8,983 bases of DNA, from the NCBI GenBank assembly GCA_919901335.1, contig CAKKOZ010000075.1, positions 1-8,983 of the forward strand, given 5' to 3'. The notes below the pieces were generated by a model that saw nothing but the letters and a program-made list of their open reading frames with translations, made no database searches and was not told the origin of the DNA. Below, in pieces: positions 1-5,538 of this stretch (position 1 is the stretch's first letter; each line of letters starts with the position of its first letter). Position numbers and translations under genes: made by a program. The stretch is from Nitrospiria bacterium (GTDB lineage Bacteria > Nitrospirota > Nitrospiria > JACQBZ01).

Positions 1-204
1 TCTCAAGTGATCCGGCCGTGCTGGTCTGGAGTAGCGCCGTCCCGAGCGCGTATCCTGCTCCAGACCTCCTTCAAGGTTCGGGCCGCAGCGAGCCTATCAA
101 CGGCCGGACTGCGGTGCTGGGTGGAGGCGCGCCGTTTGCGCGGCGCGAGAGCCTGTCGGCGGGTGGTGCCGGACGGGCGCTCCGAAACTAGTAGAGGACG
201 AGAT
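1..204. other. Structured leader without a convincing gene
   Basis: No gene is supported here. The frame of the next gene stays open back to base 1, but the translation is rich in Arg, Cys and Trp with no bias at third codon positions, so I treat the openness as a by-product of high GC. Two good hairpins are visible. Bases 23-34 pair with 55-66 (12 pairs including one G-U, 20-base loop). Bases 128-134 pair with 141-147 (7 G-C pairs, 6-base loop). A weaker stem joins 83-88 to 109-114. The stretch could be a structured 5' leader, a small RNA or the 3' end of something upstream. I recognise no known RNA family and see no good promoter. Confidence 0.35.
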
Positions 205-489
205 ATGCTGATGCTGAACAGGGTTCGGGGGCACGCAGCGAGCAAGAGCGGCCTGCTCTTGAAAGCCGTGGAGGTTCGACAGCTTCAGGACGAGATCACG
301 GAGCTACGAGAGCTTTCCTCGAAAGCGGAGAAGATGAAGCGCGTGCTGGTCAGGGTGAGCAACCCGATGCTATGCACGAGGAGGACGGCGGCCTTCCCTG
401 ACAACGGCAAGGTGCTCCTCTGCGTCGACCTCCTCGACAAGAGCGAGTGGTGTGCCTCGTGCATCGCCAGGATCGCGGGGGTGTATTGA
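205..489 (+). CDS. Small coiled-coil / CxxC protein, function unknown
   Basis: This predicted 94-aa protein belongs to no family I recognise. The ATG at 205 is chosen because AGAGGA at 193-198 lies six bases upstream. A second in-frame ATG at 211 is possible. Residues about 20-50 form a charged amphipathic helix with heptad-like Leu/Val spacing (VEVRQLQDEITELRELSSK), probably a short coiled coil. The C-terminal half holds four cysteines (C57, C73, C83, C86), the last two as WCASC, which could bind zinc or be redox-active. It has no signal peptide or membrane segment. Its stop overlaps the start of the winged-helix gene by one base (TGATG), so the two are translationally coupled and probably cooperate, for example as DNA-binding partners acting at the adjacent iteron array. 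That role is inferred from position only. Confidence 0.6.
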   Translation: MLMLNRVRGHAASKSGLLLKAVEVRQLQDEITELRELSSKAEKMKRVLVRVSNPMLCTRRTAAFPDNGKVLLCVDLLDKSEWCASCIARIAGVY

Positions 490-782
490 TGCCTCGACCT
501 CGGGACCTCGTCCTGAATCGCGTCAACGTCTTCCTGTTTATGGAGGAAATCGGGGGCTGTTGTACGGCAAAAGAGCTCGCGGAAGAGTTTGGAGTCTCGA
601 TATTCACGGCATCTACGCGTCTTCGGCACTACAAAAAGCAGAAATACGTCAAAAGAATCGGAGTTGGAGGCGGCCGAGGGCAAAATCGGGGGTATGTTTA
701 TATCCTACAATCCATGGGACGGAAGACGCTCGACTACCAGCTTTTCTTGTTGTCGCGCGCGACAAGCACAATTTTGGGGTGA
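489..782 (+). CDS. Winged helix-turn-helix DNA-binding protein
   Basis: This predicted 97-aa protein is almost entirely one winged-helix domain. Helix 1 spans about residues 10-21. The helix-turn-helix runs from T26 to Q51 (TAKELAEEFGVS, then recognition helix IFTASTRLRHYKKQ). A Gly-rich wing (GVGGGRGQNRG, 58-68) follows, then a closing strand (YVYIL, 69-73). The ATG at 489 overlaps the stop of the upstream gene, which fixes the start by coupling; an in-frame ATG at 447 lies inside that gene. The coding sequence looks AT-richer than its neighbours, and its 3' end contains a 16-base palindrome. A nine-copy repeat array begins 16 bases after the stop. The protein is therefore a candidate iteron binder: a replication initiator, an origin or partition regulator, or an autorepressor. 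It is far shorter than classical Rep initiators and has no visible catalytic domain, so a purely regulatory role is equally possible. Confidence 0.72.
   Translation: MPRPRDLVLNRVNVFLFMEEIGGCCTAKELAEEFGVSIFTASTRLRHYKKQKYVKRIGVGGGRGQNRGYVYILQSMGRKTLDYQLFLLSRATSTILG
750..765. repeat. Left palindrome flanking the iteron array
   Basis: TTGTCGCGCGCGACAA is a perfect 16-base palindrome inside the last codons of the winged-helix gene. Its inner 14 bases recur exactly at 1066-1079, on the far side of the iterons. Two identical perfect palindromes about 300 bases apart suggest binding sites for a dimeric protein. Confidence 0.7.
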
Positions 783-797
783 AAACACCCTGAATCC

Positions 798-1060
798 TTC
801 CGCGAAGAGGCAGGAAGCTCCTTCCGCGTTGAGGCAGTAGATCCCGCGTTGAGGCAGGATATACCTATGCTTCCTTCATTCCTTCCGCGATCGCAACTAA
901 GAACCTTCCGCGAAACAGGTGCATCCGCGTTCAGGCAGGATATACACGCGGACTAGGCAACTGCAATGATCATGCCATGATCTATTGGTCGACGTATGTC
1001 CTGCCTCAACGCGGGTGGTCTATGCTGCCTCAACGCGGGAAGTCCTGCCTCAACGCGGAA
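798..1060. repeat. Iteron array in inverted halves (putative origin or partition site)
   Basis: Nine copies of a 16-base unit near TTCCGCGTTGAGGCAG are visible. Rightward copies begin at 798, 822, 842, 883 (degenerate), 906 (degenerate) and 923. Leftward copies occupy 1001-1016, 1025-1040 and 1045-1060. Copies 822 and 1045 are identical, as are 842 and 1025. Start-to-start steps are 24 and 20 on the left and, read inward from the right edge, 20 and 24, close to two helical turns. The copies at 842, 923 and 1001-1016 continue into GGATATAC or GGACATAC, so each half has such a copy. A small hairpin (777-781 with 786-790) precedes the array. Iteron arrays of this kind mark plasmid and phage origins, where an initiator binds; partition sites and integrase arm sites are alternatives. 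No other gene is seen between 783 and 1325. Confidence 0.75.
968..982. repeat. Central palindrome GATCATG-C-CATGATC
   Basis: This is a perfect inverted repeat with 7-base arms and a one-base centre. It lies in the gap between the rightward and leftward iterons, close to the midpoint of that gap (about 970). Each arm carries a GATC. It could be an origin element, an operator or a recombination core; nothing in the sequence decides between these. Confidence 0.45.
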
Positions 1061-1065
1061 GGATC

Positions 1066-1079
1066 TGTCGCGCGCGACA
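1066..1079. repeat. Right palindrome flanking the iteron array
   Basis: TGTCGCGCGCGACA is the exact second copy of the 14-base core at 751-764. It starts five bases beyond the outermost leftward iteron. The pair brackets the repeat array. Confidence 0.7.
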
Positions 1080-1312
1080 CGAAGGCCAGGAAGAACCCTT
1101 TTCCCTTGTTGCCCTGTTCCCCCTTCTCCCAGGCCAGATTGATGGCTTCCATGGCCCTCTGAGGCTCCCCAAAGGCCTTCCAGAAAGGAGGCGCTGGACA
1201 GCTTTCGCGGACGCGGTTACGGTTTCTGACGTAGGCGAGGTGGCTCCAAAGGTGCTCTCCTTCCCCCGGTCGCTCCCGCGCGAGTCGCCCGCCTACAACT
1301 CCTCTTACTGCA
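1080..1312. other. Gene-poor spacer between iterons and lipoprotein gene
   Basis: No + strand gene is supported. The first part (about 1090-1130) is pyrimidine-rich on the + strand. The minus strand is open across the whole spacer and on into the iterons, and its middle part translates into protein-like text (for example AFGEPQRAMEAINLAWEKG), but it has no convincing start signal. The lipoprotein promoter should lie here. TACAAC at 1294-1299 is a possible -10 box but has no matching -35 box, so I do not call it. Confidence 0.4.
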
Positions 1313-1325
1313 CAGGAGAACATCC

Positions 1326-1775
1326 ATGATCCTCAAGACTTTTGCTTTCCTCGCTCTCTTCATGCTCGCCGGCTGCGGTGGCGACGAGAAGGACGACAAT
1401 CCGCCCAACGTGTGCGCCCTCGTGAAGGAGCAGCACTACGGCAAGCCAACGTTCACCACCGTCGTCAACAGCCCGGACAACGGCGAGAGCTGCATCGTCC
1501 TCACGCTCGAGCACTTCAATTCCCCGAGCCCGTCGGACGATTCTCCGGACAACCCCAACGAGGTGTGCCTGAAAGAAGAGTTCGAAGATGAAGGCAACTG
1601 CCTGCAATACCAGAAATGTACGGAGACCAACGAGGCCGGCACGAAGATCACGATGGAGTTCTCGACGGAGATCAAGAAGGACGGCACCTTCGTCAGCGGG
1701 ATGACCGTCACCCTGGTCGGTGCTAGCGGTACGATCGCCTGCGTCTACGGGTTCGAGGGCAGGCCACAAGGATAG
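1326..1775 (+). CDS. Cysteine-rich lipoprotein, function unknown
   Basis: This predicted 149-aa protein is exported and lipid-anchored. It has a short positive start (MILK), a hydrophobic core (residues 5-15) and a lipobox LAGC with C17 as the lipidated residue. G18 at the +2 position is not an inner-membrane retention Asp, so an outer-membrane location is plausible. The mature part is acidic and holds six cysteines (C30, C56, C81, C92, C98, C139), enough for three disulfides, as expected in the periplasm or at the surface. AGGAGA at 1314-1319 lies six bases before the ATG and fixes the start. No enzymatic motif is seen. The gene stands alone between the iteron region and the structural-protein gene. 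On a mobile element a lipoprotein may be cargo, a surface or entry-exclusion factor, or a host gene; the sequence does not decide. Confidence 0.85.
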   Translation: MILKTFAFLALFMLAGCGGDEKDDNPPNVCALVKEQHYGKPTFTTVVNSPDNGESCIVLTLEHFNSPSPSDDSPDNPNEVCLKEEFEDEGNCLQYQKCTETNEAGTKITMEFSTEIKKDGTFVSGMTVTLVGASGTIACVYGFEGRPQG

Positions 1776-1803
1776 CCCCGAACAAACCTCCTCCTCTTTC
1801 CTC

Positions 1804-1832
1804 TTGCCAATCCCGAATCGACGGGGTAGCCT
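1804..1832 (+). promoter_or_regulatory. Promoter for the 672-aa structural gene
   Basis: TTGCCA (1804-1809), a 17-base spacer and TAGCCT (1827-1832) form a sigma-70-like promoter. It gives a leader of about 30 bases that carries GGAGGAT (1858-1864) five bases before the ATG at 1869. The spacer holds a short dyad, CCCG (1812-1815) with CGGG (1822-1825). Confidence 0.6.
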
Positions 1833-1868
1833 TCCTCCGACGTCGCCTGAACGCCCCGGAGGATCTAC

Positions 1869-3887
1869 ATGCCCTCTCCCGAACGGCTCTACTCGGAAAT
1901 CACCGGCACCATCACGGGCGCATCCGACGAGATCGTCTTCTACCACGGGCTGATGGATGGCTCCGGCCAGCTCGCGCCCGATCACGTCGACCTCGAGTTC
2001 ACGCAGACCCAGGAGTCGGGAGGAACCGGCGGCGCCGCAACGGACCACCGGCTGACCTTCACCGGTCTTCCTGTCGCCGCCGAGACAGCCACCATCGGCT
2101 CCGCAGGCTTCTCCGAGGTCTGGACCGCTCGCGCCGCGCGCGCCCTGCCGTACGAGTTCACCATCGGCGCCGACGCCACCGCCACCGCCGTCAACTTCGT
2201 CGCCGCGTTCAACCAGGACACGTCGCAGAACCTCTGCGCCGATGCTCAGGCGGCCGGGGTCGTCCGGATCCGCAGCGCCCGTTCGCCCGGCGGCGTCTTC
2301 GAAGTCGGCGTGCGGGATCTCAGCGCCGAAGCCGAAGGCCTCACCAACGCCACATGGGCCACCACGAGCGCCGGAGCCGGCAACGTCGCCGGCCAGCCCG
2401 GATGGTCCGTCATCACCAAGGACACCAACAAGGCCGTCCTCCGCATCCGTGGGCTCGAGTCCACCGATTCCCTCACCTTCCGGGTGCGGGCTTGGCGGAT
2501 GCACTCGATGATCCGCTCCACCACGCCGGCCACAGTCGTCGCAGATGCGGCCACGGCGCTCGGATCCGTCCTGCCGACTCTCACGGGGACGGATGGCTCC
2601 GTCACCGCAGGCTCCGCCGTCTTCACGTCGGCAGGTGCCACCTTCGTCACCTCCGGTGTTCGCGTGGGCGATCTTCTGGTCATCACCGAGCCCGACGCCA
2701 CCGTCGCCAACATCCGCAACAACGGGGTCTACCCGATCACGGCGGTCACCGCGACCACGCTGACGTGCACTACTCCCGGAAGCCTCGGCTTCCGCGTCAC
2801 CCAGGCCACCCTCGACTGGTCCATCGGATTCGGTGTCCACACCAGGGGCACGGAGTACGGCGCCGCCAACGCGTCGATCGCCCAGGTGCCGTTCGCCCTC
2901 CCCGGTGACACCGCCCACTCGCAGGCCTCGCCCGCGACGGACGTCGACCTGCCCGGCCTCGCCATCGAGACGGCGGAGCTCGCCGCTGGTGCCCTCGCGG
3001 ACAGCGCAGCGGGTCGCGCGAAGATGGCGACCTTGTTCTTCGACGCTGGCGCAGACGCCGCCAACGCGCTGGCGAAGTTCGATGACGCCTTTTGGGCGGC
3101 CTCGGCCACCGCTCGTGGCAAGTTCGCAGCCGGCTTCCTCGGAGCCGATGCGACCTCGCGGGCCCTCATGGCTGCCGGGTTCTTTACCAATACCGAGCTC
3201 TCCTCGCAGTTCGCATCCGGGGCCCGACCCGCTGCCGCACGCGGTTCGGCCATGCAGGCCCGGATCAACATCGGCACCGTCCCCGCCAACGGCGAGACGA
3301 TCACGATCGGCGCGAACGTCTTCGAGTTCCGTACCTCGACTCCTCCGGCCGCCGGGACCGCAGGTCGGATCTGGGTCTACGAAGGTGGAGGCGTCGTCGC
3401 CACCGCTCGGGCGAACCTCGTCAACGCCATCAACAACGTCGTCGATGCTCCGAACATCACCTACAACGGCGCCGTGACGGAGACGTTCATCTCGTCTGCC
3501 GTCGCCGCCGTCATCACCGTCGTCTCCGCAGCAACCGCTGGCGGGGCCATCGCTGCCTCTGGAACCGCGACCGCCGTGAGCGAGACCCTCGGTGCCGCAG
3601 CCGACGTGTGGGACGTCAACGTGCTCGGTGTGCTGCACGGCGGGAAGGCCGAGAACACCCGTGCATCCGGCATGGCCGGTGGCGTGATCTCCGCAGGCCA
3701 CATCACCAGAGGCACGATCACGTTCAACTTCCCCTTCACGCCAACGCGCTGCATCCTCGTGAACCGCATGAGGCCGCAGAACGAGGCATACGTCATCACC
3801 GGCCAGTCCGTCGTTCTCACGACCGCCGCCGGAGCAACCCCGAACAACCAAGCCGGCGATGTCGTGGACGTGTTCGCCTGGGAGTAG
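1869..3887 (+). CDS. Phage-type structural protein (fibre/spike-like), 672 aa
   Basis: This large beta-rich protein is low in Cys and rich in Ala, Thr and Gly, with the texture of phage tail, fibre or spike proteins. A domain at about 73-155 (TIGSAGFSEVW, then EFTIGADATATAVNFVAAFN) is matched by a second copy at about 472-575 (NGETITIGANVFEFR, then ATARANLVNAINNV). The TIG.....F / ATA..(N)L..AIN pattern recurs in phage virion proteins. Residues about 235-320 form another beta domain (AGATFVTSGVRVGDLLVI, then NNGVYPITAVTATTL), also phage-like. Residues 381-442 hold four Ala-rich tandem repeats. The C-terminus (about 600-672) looks like a compact beta domain. The gene has its own promoter, a strong ribosome binding site and a strong terminator, so it is a single-gene unit suited to high expression. 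It is probably a virion or surface appendage protein; a non-viral adhesin is possible. The exact virion role is unknown. Confidence 0.75.
   Translation: MPSPERLYSEITGTITGASDEIVFYHGLMDGSGQLAPDHVDLEFTQTQESGGTGGAATDHRLTFTGLPVAAETATIGSAGFSEVWTARAARALPYEFTIGADATATAVNFVAAFNQDTSQNLCADAQAAGVVRIRSARSPGGVFEVGVRDLSAEAEGLTNATWATTSAGAGNVAGQPGWSVITKDTNKAVLRIRGLESTDSLTFRVRAWRMHSMIRSTTPATVVADAATALGSVLPTLTGTDGSVTAGSAVFTSAGATFVTSGVRVGDLLVITEPDATVANIRNNGVYPITAVTATTLTCTTPGSLGFRVTQATLDWSIGFGVHTRGTEYGAANASIAQVPFALPGDTAHSQASPATDVDLPGLAIETAELAAGALADSAAGRAKMATLFFDAGADAANALAKFDDAFWAASATARGKFAAGFLGADATSRALMAAGFFTNTELSSQFASGARPAAARGSAMQARINIGTVPANGETITIGANVFEFRTSTPPAAGTAGRIWVYEGGGVVATARANLVNAINNVVDAPNITYNGAVTETFISSAVAAVITVVSAATAGGAIAASGTATAVSETLGAAADVWDVNVLGVLHGGKAENTRASGMAGGVISAGHITRGTITFNFPFTPTRCILVNRMRPQNEAYVITGQSVVLTTAAGATPNNQAGDVVDVFAWE
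3009..3194 (+). repeat. Four tandem 15-16 residue protein repeats in the structural gene
   Basis: Within the 672-aa protein, residues 381-396 (AGRAKMATLFFDAGAD), 397-412 (AANALAKFDDAFWAAS), 413-427 (ATARGKFAAGFLGAD) and 428-442 (ATSRALMAAGFFTNT) share an Ala-x-(R/K)-x-x-(M/F)-x-x-x-F-(F/L/W) pattern. They probably form a repeated helical or fibrous segment linking the N-terminal and C-terminal beta domains. Confidence 0.55.
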
Positions 3888-3907
3888 ACCCTCTCGATAC
3901 CTCCCCC

Positions 3908-3935
3908 AACAGGGCCGACTGACTCCCGGCCCGTT
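3908..3935 (+). other. Hairpin upstream of the terminator
   Basis: GGGCCG (3912-3917) pairs with CGGCCC (3927-3932). The stem continues as AAC/GTT (3908-3910 with 3933-3935) past a bulged A, giving nine pairs. It precedes the main terminator by eight bases and has no T-run of its own. It may protect the 3' end of the structural-gene mRNA or assist termination. Confidence 0.45.
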
Positions 3936-3943
3936 GATCCCCA

Positions 3944-3989
3944 AACACCCCCGGTTGGACCATCCGATCGGGGGTGTTCTTTTGTTCTT
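3944..3989 (+). terminator. Rho-independent terminator of the structural gene
   Basis: Bases 3944-3959 pair with 3963-3978 over 16 positions, including two G-U pairs, around a three-base loop. The stem starts with AACACCCCCG, pairing with CGGGGGTGTT. The T-rich tail CTTTTGTTCTT follows. This closes the unit of the 672-aa gene, and the next promoter begins within the tail. Confidence 0.9.
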
Positions 3990-4016
3990 GACTTCATCGA
4001 CCTGTCCGCATATTCC
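3988..4016 (+). promoter_or_regulatory. Promoter for the 196-aa gene
   Basis: TTGACT (3988-3993), a 17-base spacer and TATTCC (4011-4016) lie directly after the terminator. The -10 box is the weakest of the five called here, since it lacks the final T. AGGAGGT (4025-4031) then serves the ATG at 4035. Confidence 0.55.
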
Positions 4017-4034
4017 TTCCTGTCAGGAGGTACT

Positions 4035-4625
4035 ATGCTGAAGCCGATCTCGAAGAAGTCCGCAACCAAGAAGCCCGCAACCGAGAAAACCAACGGAGGG
4101 ATCAAGGAGAGCTCCATGACGCAGGCCATTGCCTTGCGTGCCGAATCGTCCACCATCAACCGCTACCTGCTCAAGAAGCGCTCGAAGGCCGTTGCCGGTG
4201 TGGCGCCGACGAACGGAAGGCGTGCCAGCCTCCAAGACCGTATCGCGGAGATCGACACGCTCCTCGCCAAGGGGACGAAGGAGTGGAGCGTCCCGGTCGG
4301 AAAGCCGAAGAAGGGCGACAAGCGTGAGTCCATCAAGCGTGAGCTGCCGCTTCGTCCGACCGAGATCGCACGTCTTCTCCAGAAGAAGATGTCCCTCGTC
4401 AATCGGCTCTCCCATGGCTCCGTCCGCAAGTCGTCGGCCAAGACCGTCGATCTGCGTGCAGAGTTCCTGCGGGTGCTCCCGGCGTGGGCACAGAGGAAGG
4501 GCTACTCCAGCGAAGTCCTGACCACCATCGGTGTTTCCATGGCCGACCTCGTTGAGGTAGGTATCGTGAAGATGGAGCATCAGGAGACCGTCACGGACAC
4601 CGGCACGGAAGTCGCCATCGACTAG
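4035..4625 (+). CDS. Lysine-rich helical protein, function unknown
   Basis: I do not recognise this 196-aa protein. The N-terminal tail (1-30) is Lys/Ser/Thr-rich (SKKSATKKPATEK) and probably disordered. Residues about 64-76 and 105-127 are helical and charged. The C-terminal part (about 140-178) has a helix, a short turn and GVSMADLVEVGI, which resembles a GVS..L...GI helix-turn-helix-like ending that I recall from small phage and plasmid proteins; this is a weak recollection. The basic tail and helices suggest nucleic-acid binding. Two starts are possible: ATG 4035 (AGGAGG four bases away, a tight spacing) and in-frame ATG 4116 (GGAG at 4106-4109, six bases away), giving 196 or 169 residues. 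The gene has its own promoter and lies just upstream of the integrase promoter, so a recombination-directionality or virion-DNA role is conceivable but unproven. Confidence 0.7.
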   Translation: MLKPISKKSATKKPATEKTNGGIKESSMTQAIALRAESSTINRYLLKKRSKAVAGVAPTNGRRASLQDRIAEIDTLLAKGTKEWSVPVGKPKKGDKRESIKRELPLRPTEIARLLQKKMSLVNRLSHGSVRKSSAKTVDLRAEFLRVLPAWAQRKGYSSEVLTTIGVSMADLVEVGIVKMEHQETVTDTGTEVAID

Positions 4626-4641
4626 CTCTGCTGTTTCGTCC

Positions 4642-4670
4642 TTGACGGCCTCGCGATCCCATCCTAGATT
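4642..4670 (+). promoter_or_regulatory. Leaderless promoter of the integrase cluster
   Basis: TTGACG (4642-4647), a 17-base spacer and TAGATT (4665-4670) are followed by only seven bases before the GTG at 4678. The expected RNA start is 4677-4678, so the integrase mRNA would be leaderless. No Shine-Dalgarno sequence is present, which agrees. Confidence 0.7.
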
Positions 4671-4677
4671 ACCTTCC

Positions 4678-5538
4678 GTGCTCTCGCTCAACGACTTCCA
4701 CGGGTACATTTTGGTTATCCGTTCCAAAGCCACGGCTGACGCCTATACCGAGGGCGCCAAGCGGCTGACCGTATTCATGCGTCGTAGAGGAATTACCTTC
4801 GCAGATGCCCCGCGCACCCTGCTCATGGACTTCGCTCATACCCTCGGGCGTGAAGGACTCGCCGCCCGCTCCATGCGGTTGCGGATCGCCGGCGCCAAGC
4901 GGTTCATCCGATGGCTCGAAAGCAACGGGGTCGCCGTTCCTCGATTCGAAGAGACCGACATTCCCAAGCCGACCACTAAGGTCCAGGCCCACATCGACAC
5001 CGACGTTCTGATGCGGTTCCTTGATTCCGTGAAGGCACGACCAGAGCCCTACCGCACCGTGATCCTCCTCCTCCCCTTCACCGGGCTGCGGGTGGAGGAA
5101 ATGTGCTCCCTCAAGGTCTCCTCCCTACGACGGGACAACGGGAAGCTCTCCCTCGTGTTCCTCGGTAAGGGCAGGAAGGAGCGTCTTGTTCCTGTCTCGG
5201 CCGAAGCCAAGCGTATCCTCGACATCTACGCCGCTTACCGGTTTCCGATCCGCTCACGGTGGCTTTTCCCAACCCCGAGCGACCCGACAAAGCCGATCAC
5301 ACAAGGGCTCGTCCGTCACCACGTCTACCTCTCTCGTGGAGAGACGGACCTTGCCTGGATTACTCCCCACAAGCTCCGGCACGTCTTCGCTACCTTGCTT
5401 TCCGAAGCGGGCGTCCGCATCGAGGTCATCCAAGAGCTTCTCGGACACGCCTCCATCCTCACCACGAGGATGTACGTCCACCCGTCCAACGGTGCGATGC
5501 AGGACGCCGTAGAGCAGATGCCGGAGGTTGGGACGTGA
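4678..5538 (+). CDS. Tyrosine recombinase / integrase (XerC/D-like)
   Basis: This 286-aa site-specific recombinase has the size and layout of the XerC/D group. An N-terminal SAM-like core-binding domain (about 1-90) contains LTVFMRRRGI and AKRFIRWL. The catalytic domain (about 105-280) has the full active-site set: R138 (TGLRVEEM), K164 in the beta-hairpin LGKGRKERLVP, H231 and R234 (HKLRH), H257 (LGHAS) and nucleophile Y266 (TRMYVH). It should cut and rejoin DNA through a 3'-phosphotyrosine intermediate, for element integration/excision or dimer resolution. The GTG at 4678 is chosen because it sits seven bases after a good -10 box with no ribosome binding site, while the next in-frame ATG (codon 34) would cut into the N-terminal domain. 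The last four bases overlap the next gene (GTGA). There is no arm-binding domain of the lambda Int type. No attachment site is identified in the window. Confidence 0.95.
   Translation: MLSLNDFHGYILVIRSKATADAYTEGAKRLTVFMRRRGITFADAPRTLLMDFAHTLGREGLAARSMRLRIAGAKRFIRWLESNGVAVPRFEETDIPKPTTKVQAHIDTDVLMRFLDSVKARPEPYRTVILLLPFTGLRVEEMCSLKVSSLRRDNGKLSLVFLGKGRKERLVPVSAEAKRILDIYAAYRFPIRSRWLFPTPSDPTKPITQGLVRHHVYLSRGETDLAWITPHKLRHVFATLLSEAGVRIEVIQELLGHASILTTRMYVHPSNGAMQDAVEQMPEVGT

Noticed and set aside
7..204. N-terminal extension of the first small gene back to base 7 or beyond
   Set aside because: The frame is open, but the translation is Arg/Cys/Trp-rich without codon bias, and a good ribosome binding site precedes ATG 205.
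447..488. Upstream ATG at 447 for the winged-helix gene
   Set aside because: It would overlap the previous gene by 43 bases. ATG 489 overlaps that gene's stop by one base, the usual coupling geometry, and the HTH domain needs no extra N-terminus.
776..791. Terminator after the winged-helix gene
   Set aside because: The hairpin has only five pairs plus a G-U and no T-run follows. It may be part of the origin region.
798..1060. CRISPR array
   Set aside because: The repeat units are 16 bases, unevenly spaced, in both orientations and partly degenerate, with short non-uniform gaps and no cas genes.
798..1060. Phage attachment site with integrase arm sites
   Set aside because: The inverted arms around a central palindrome resemble such a site, but the integrase is a short XerC/D-like enzyme without an arm-binding domain, and its gene is 3.6 kb away. 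Kept only as an alternative.
2242..3477. Several Arg/Pro/Ser- and Arg/His-rich frames inside the structural gene
   Set aside because: They are shadow frames of a GC-rich gene, with low-complexity translations and no start signals.
1305..3944. A very long open frame on the minus strand (879 codons)
   Set aside because: It is antisense to the lipoprotein and 672-aa genes. Its translation is Gly/Arg/Asp-rich and low-complexity, it has no ribosome binding site, and it runs through the terminator stem. It results from high GC at third positions of the + strand gene.
4626..4677. attP next to the integrase gene
   Set aside because: The 52-base gap is fully used by the promoter, and I see no tRNA-like or dif-like core. 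An attachment site could lie outside the window.
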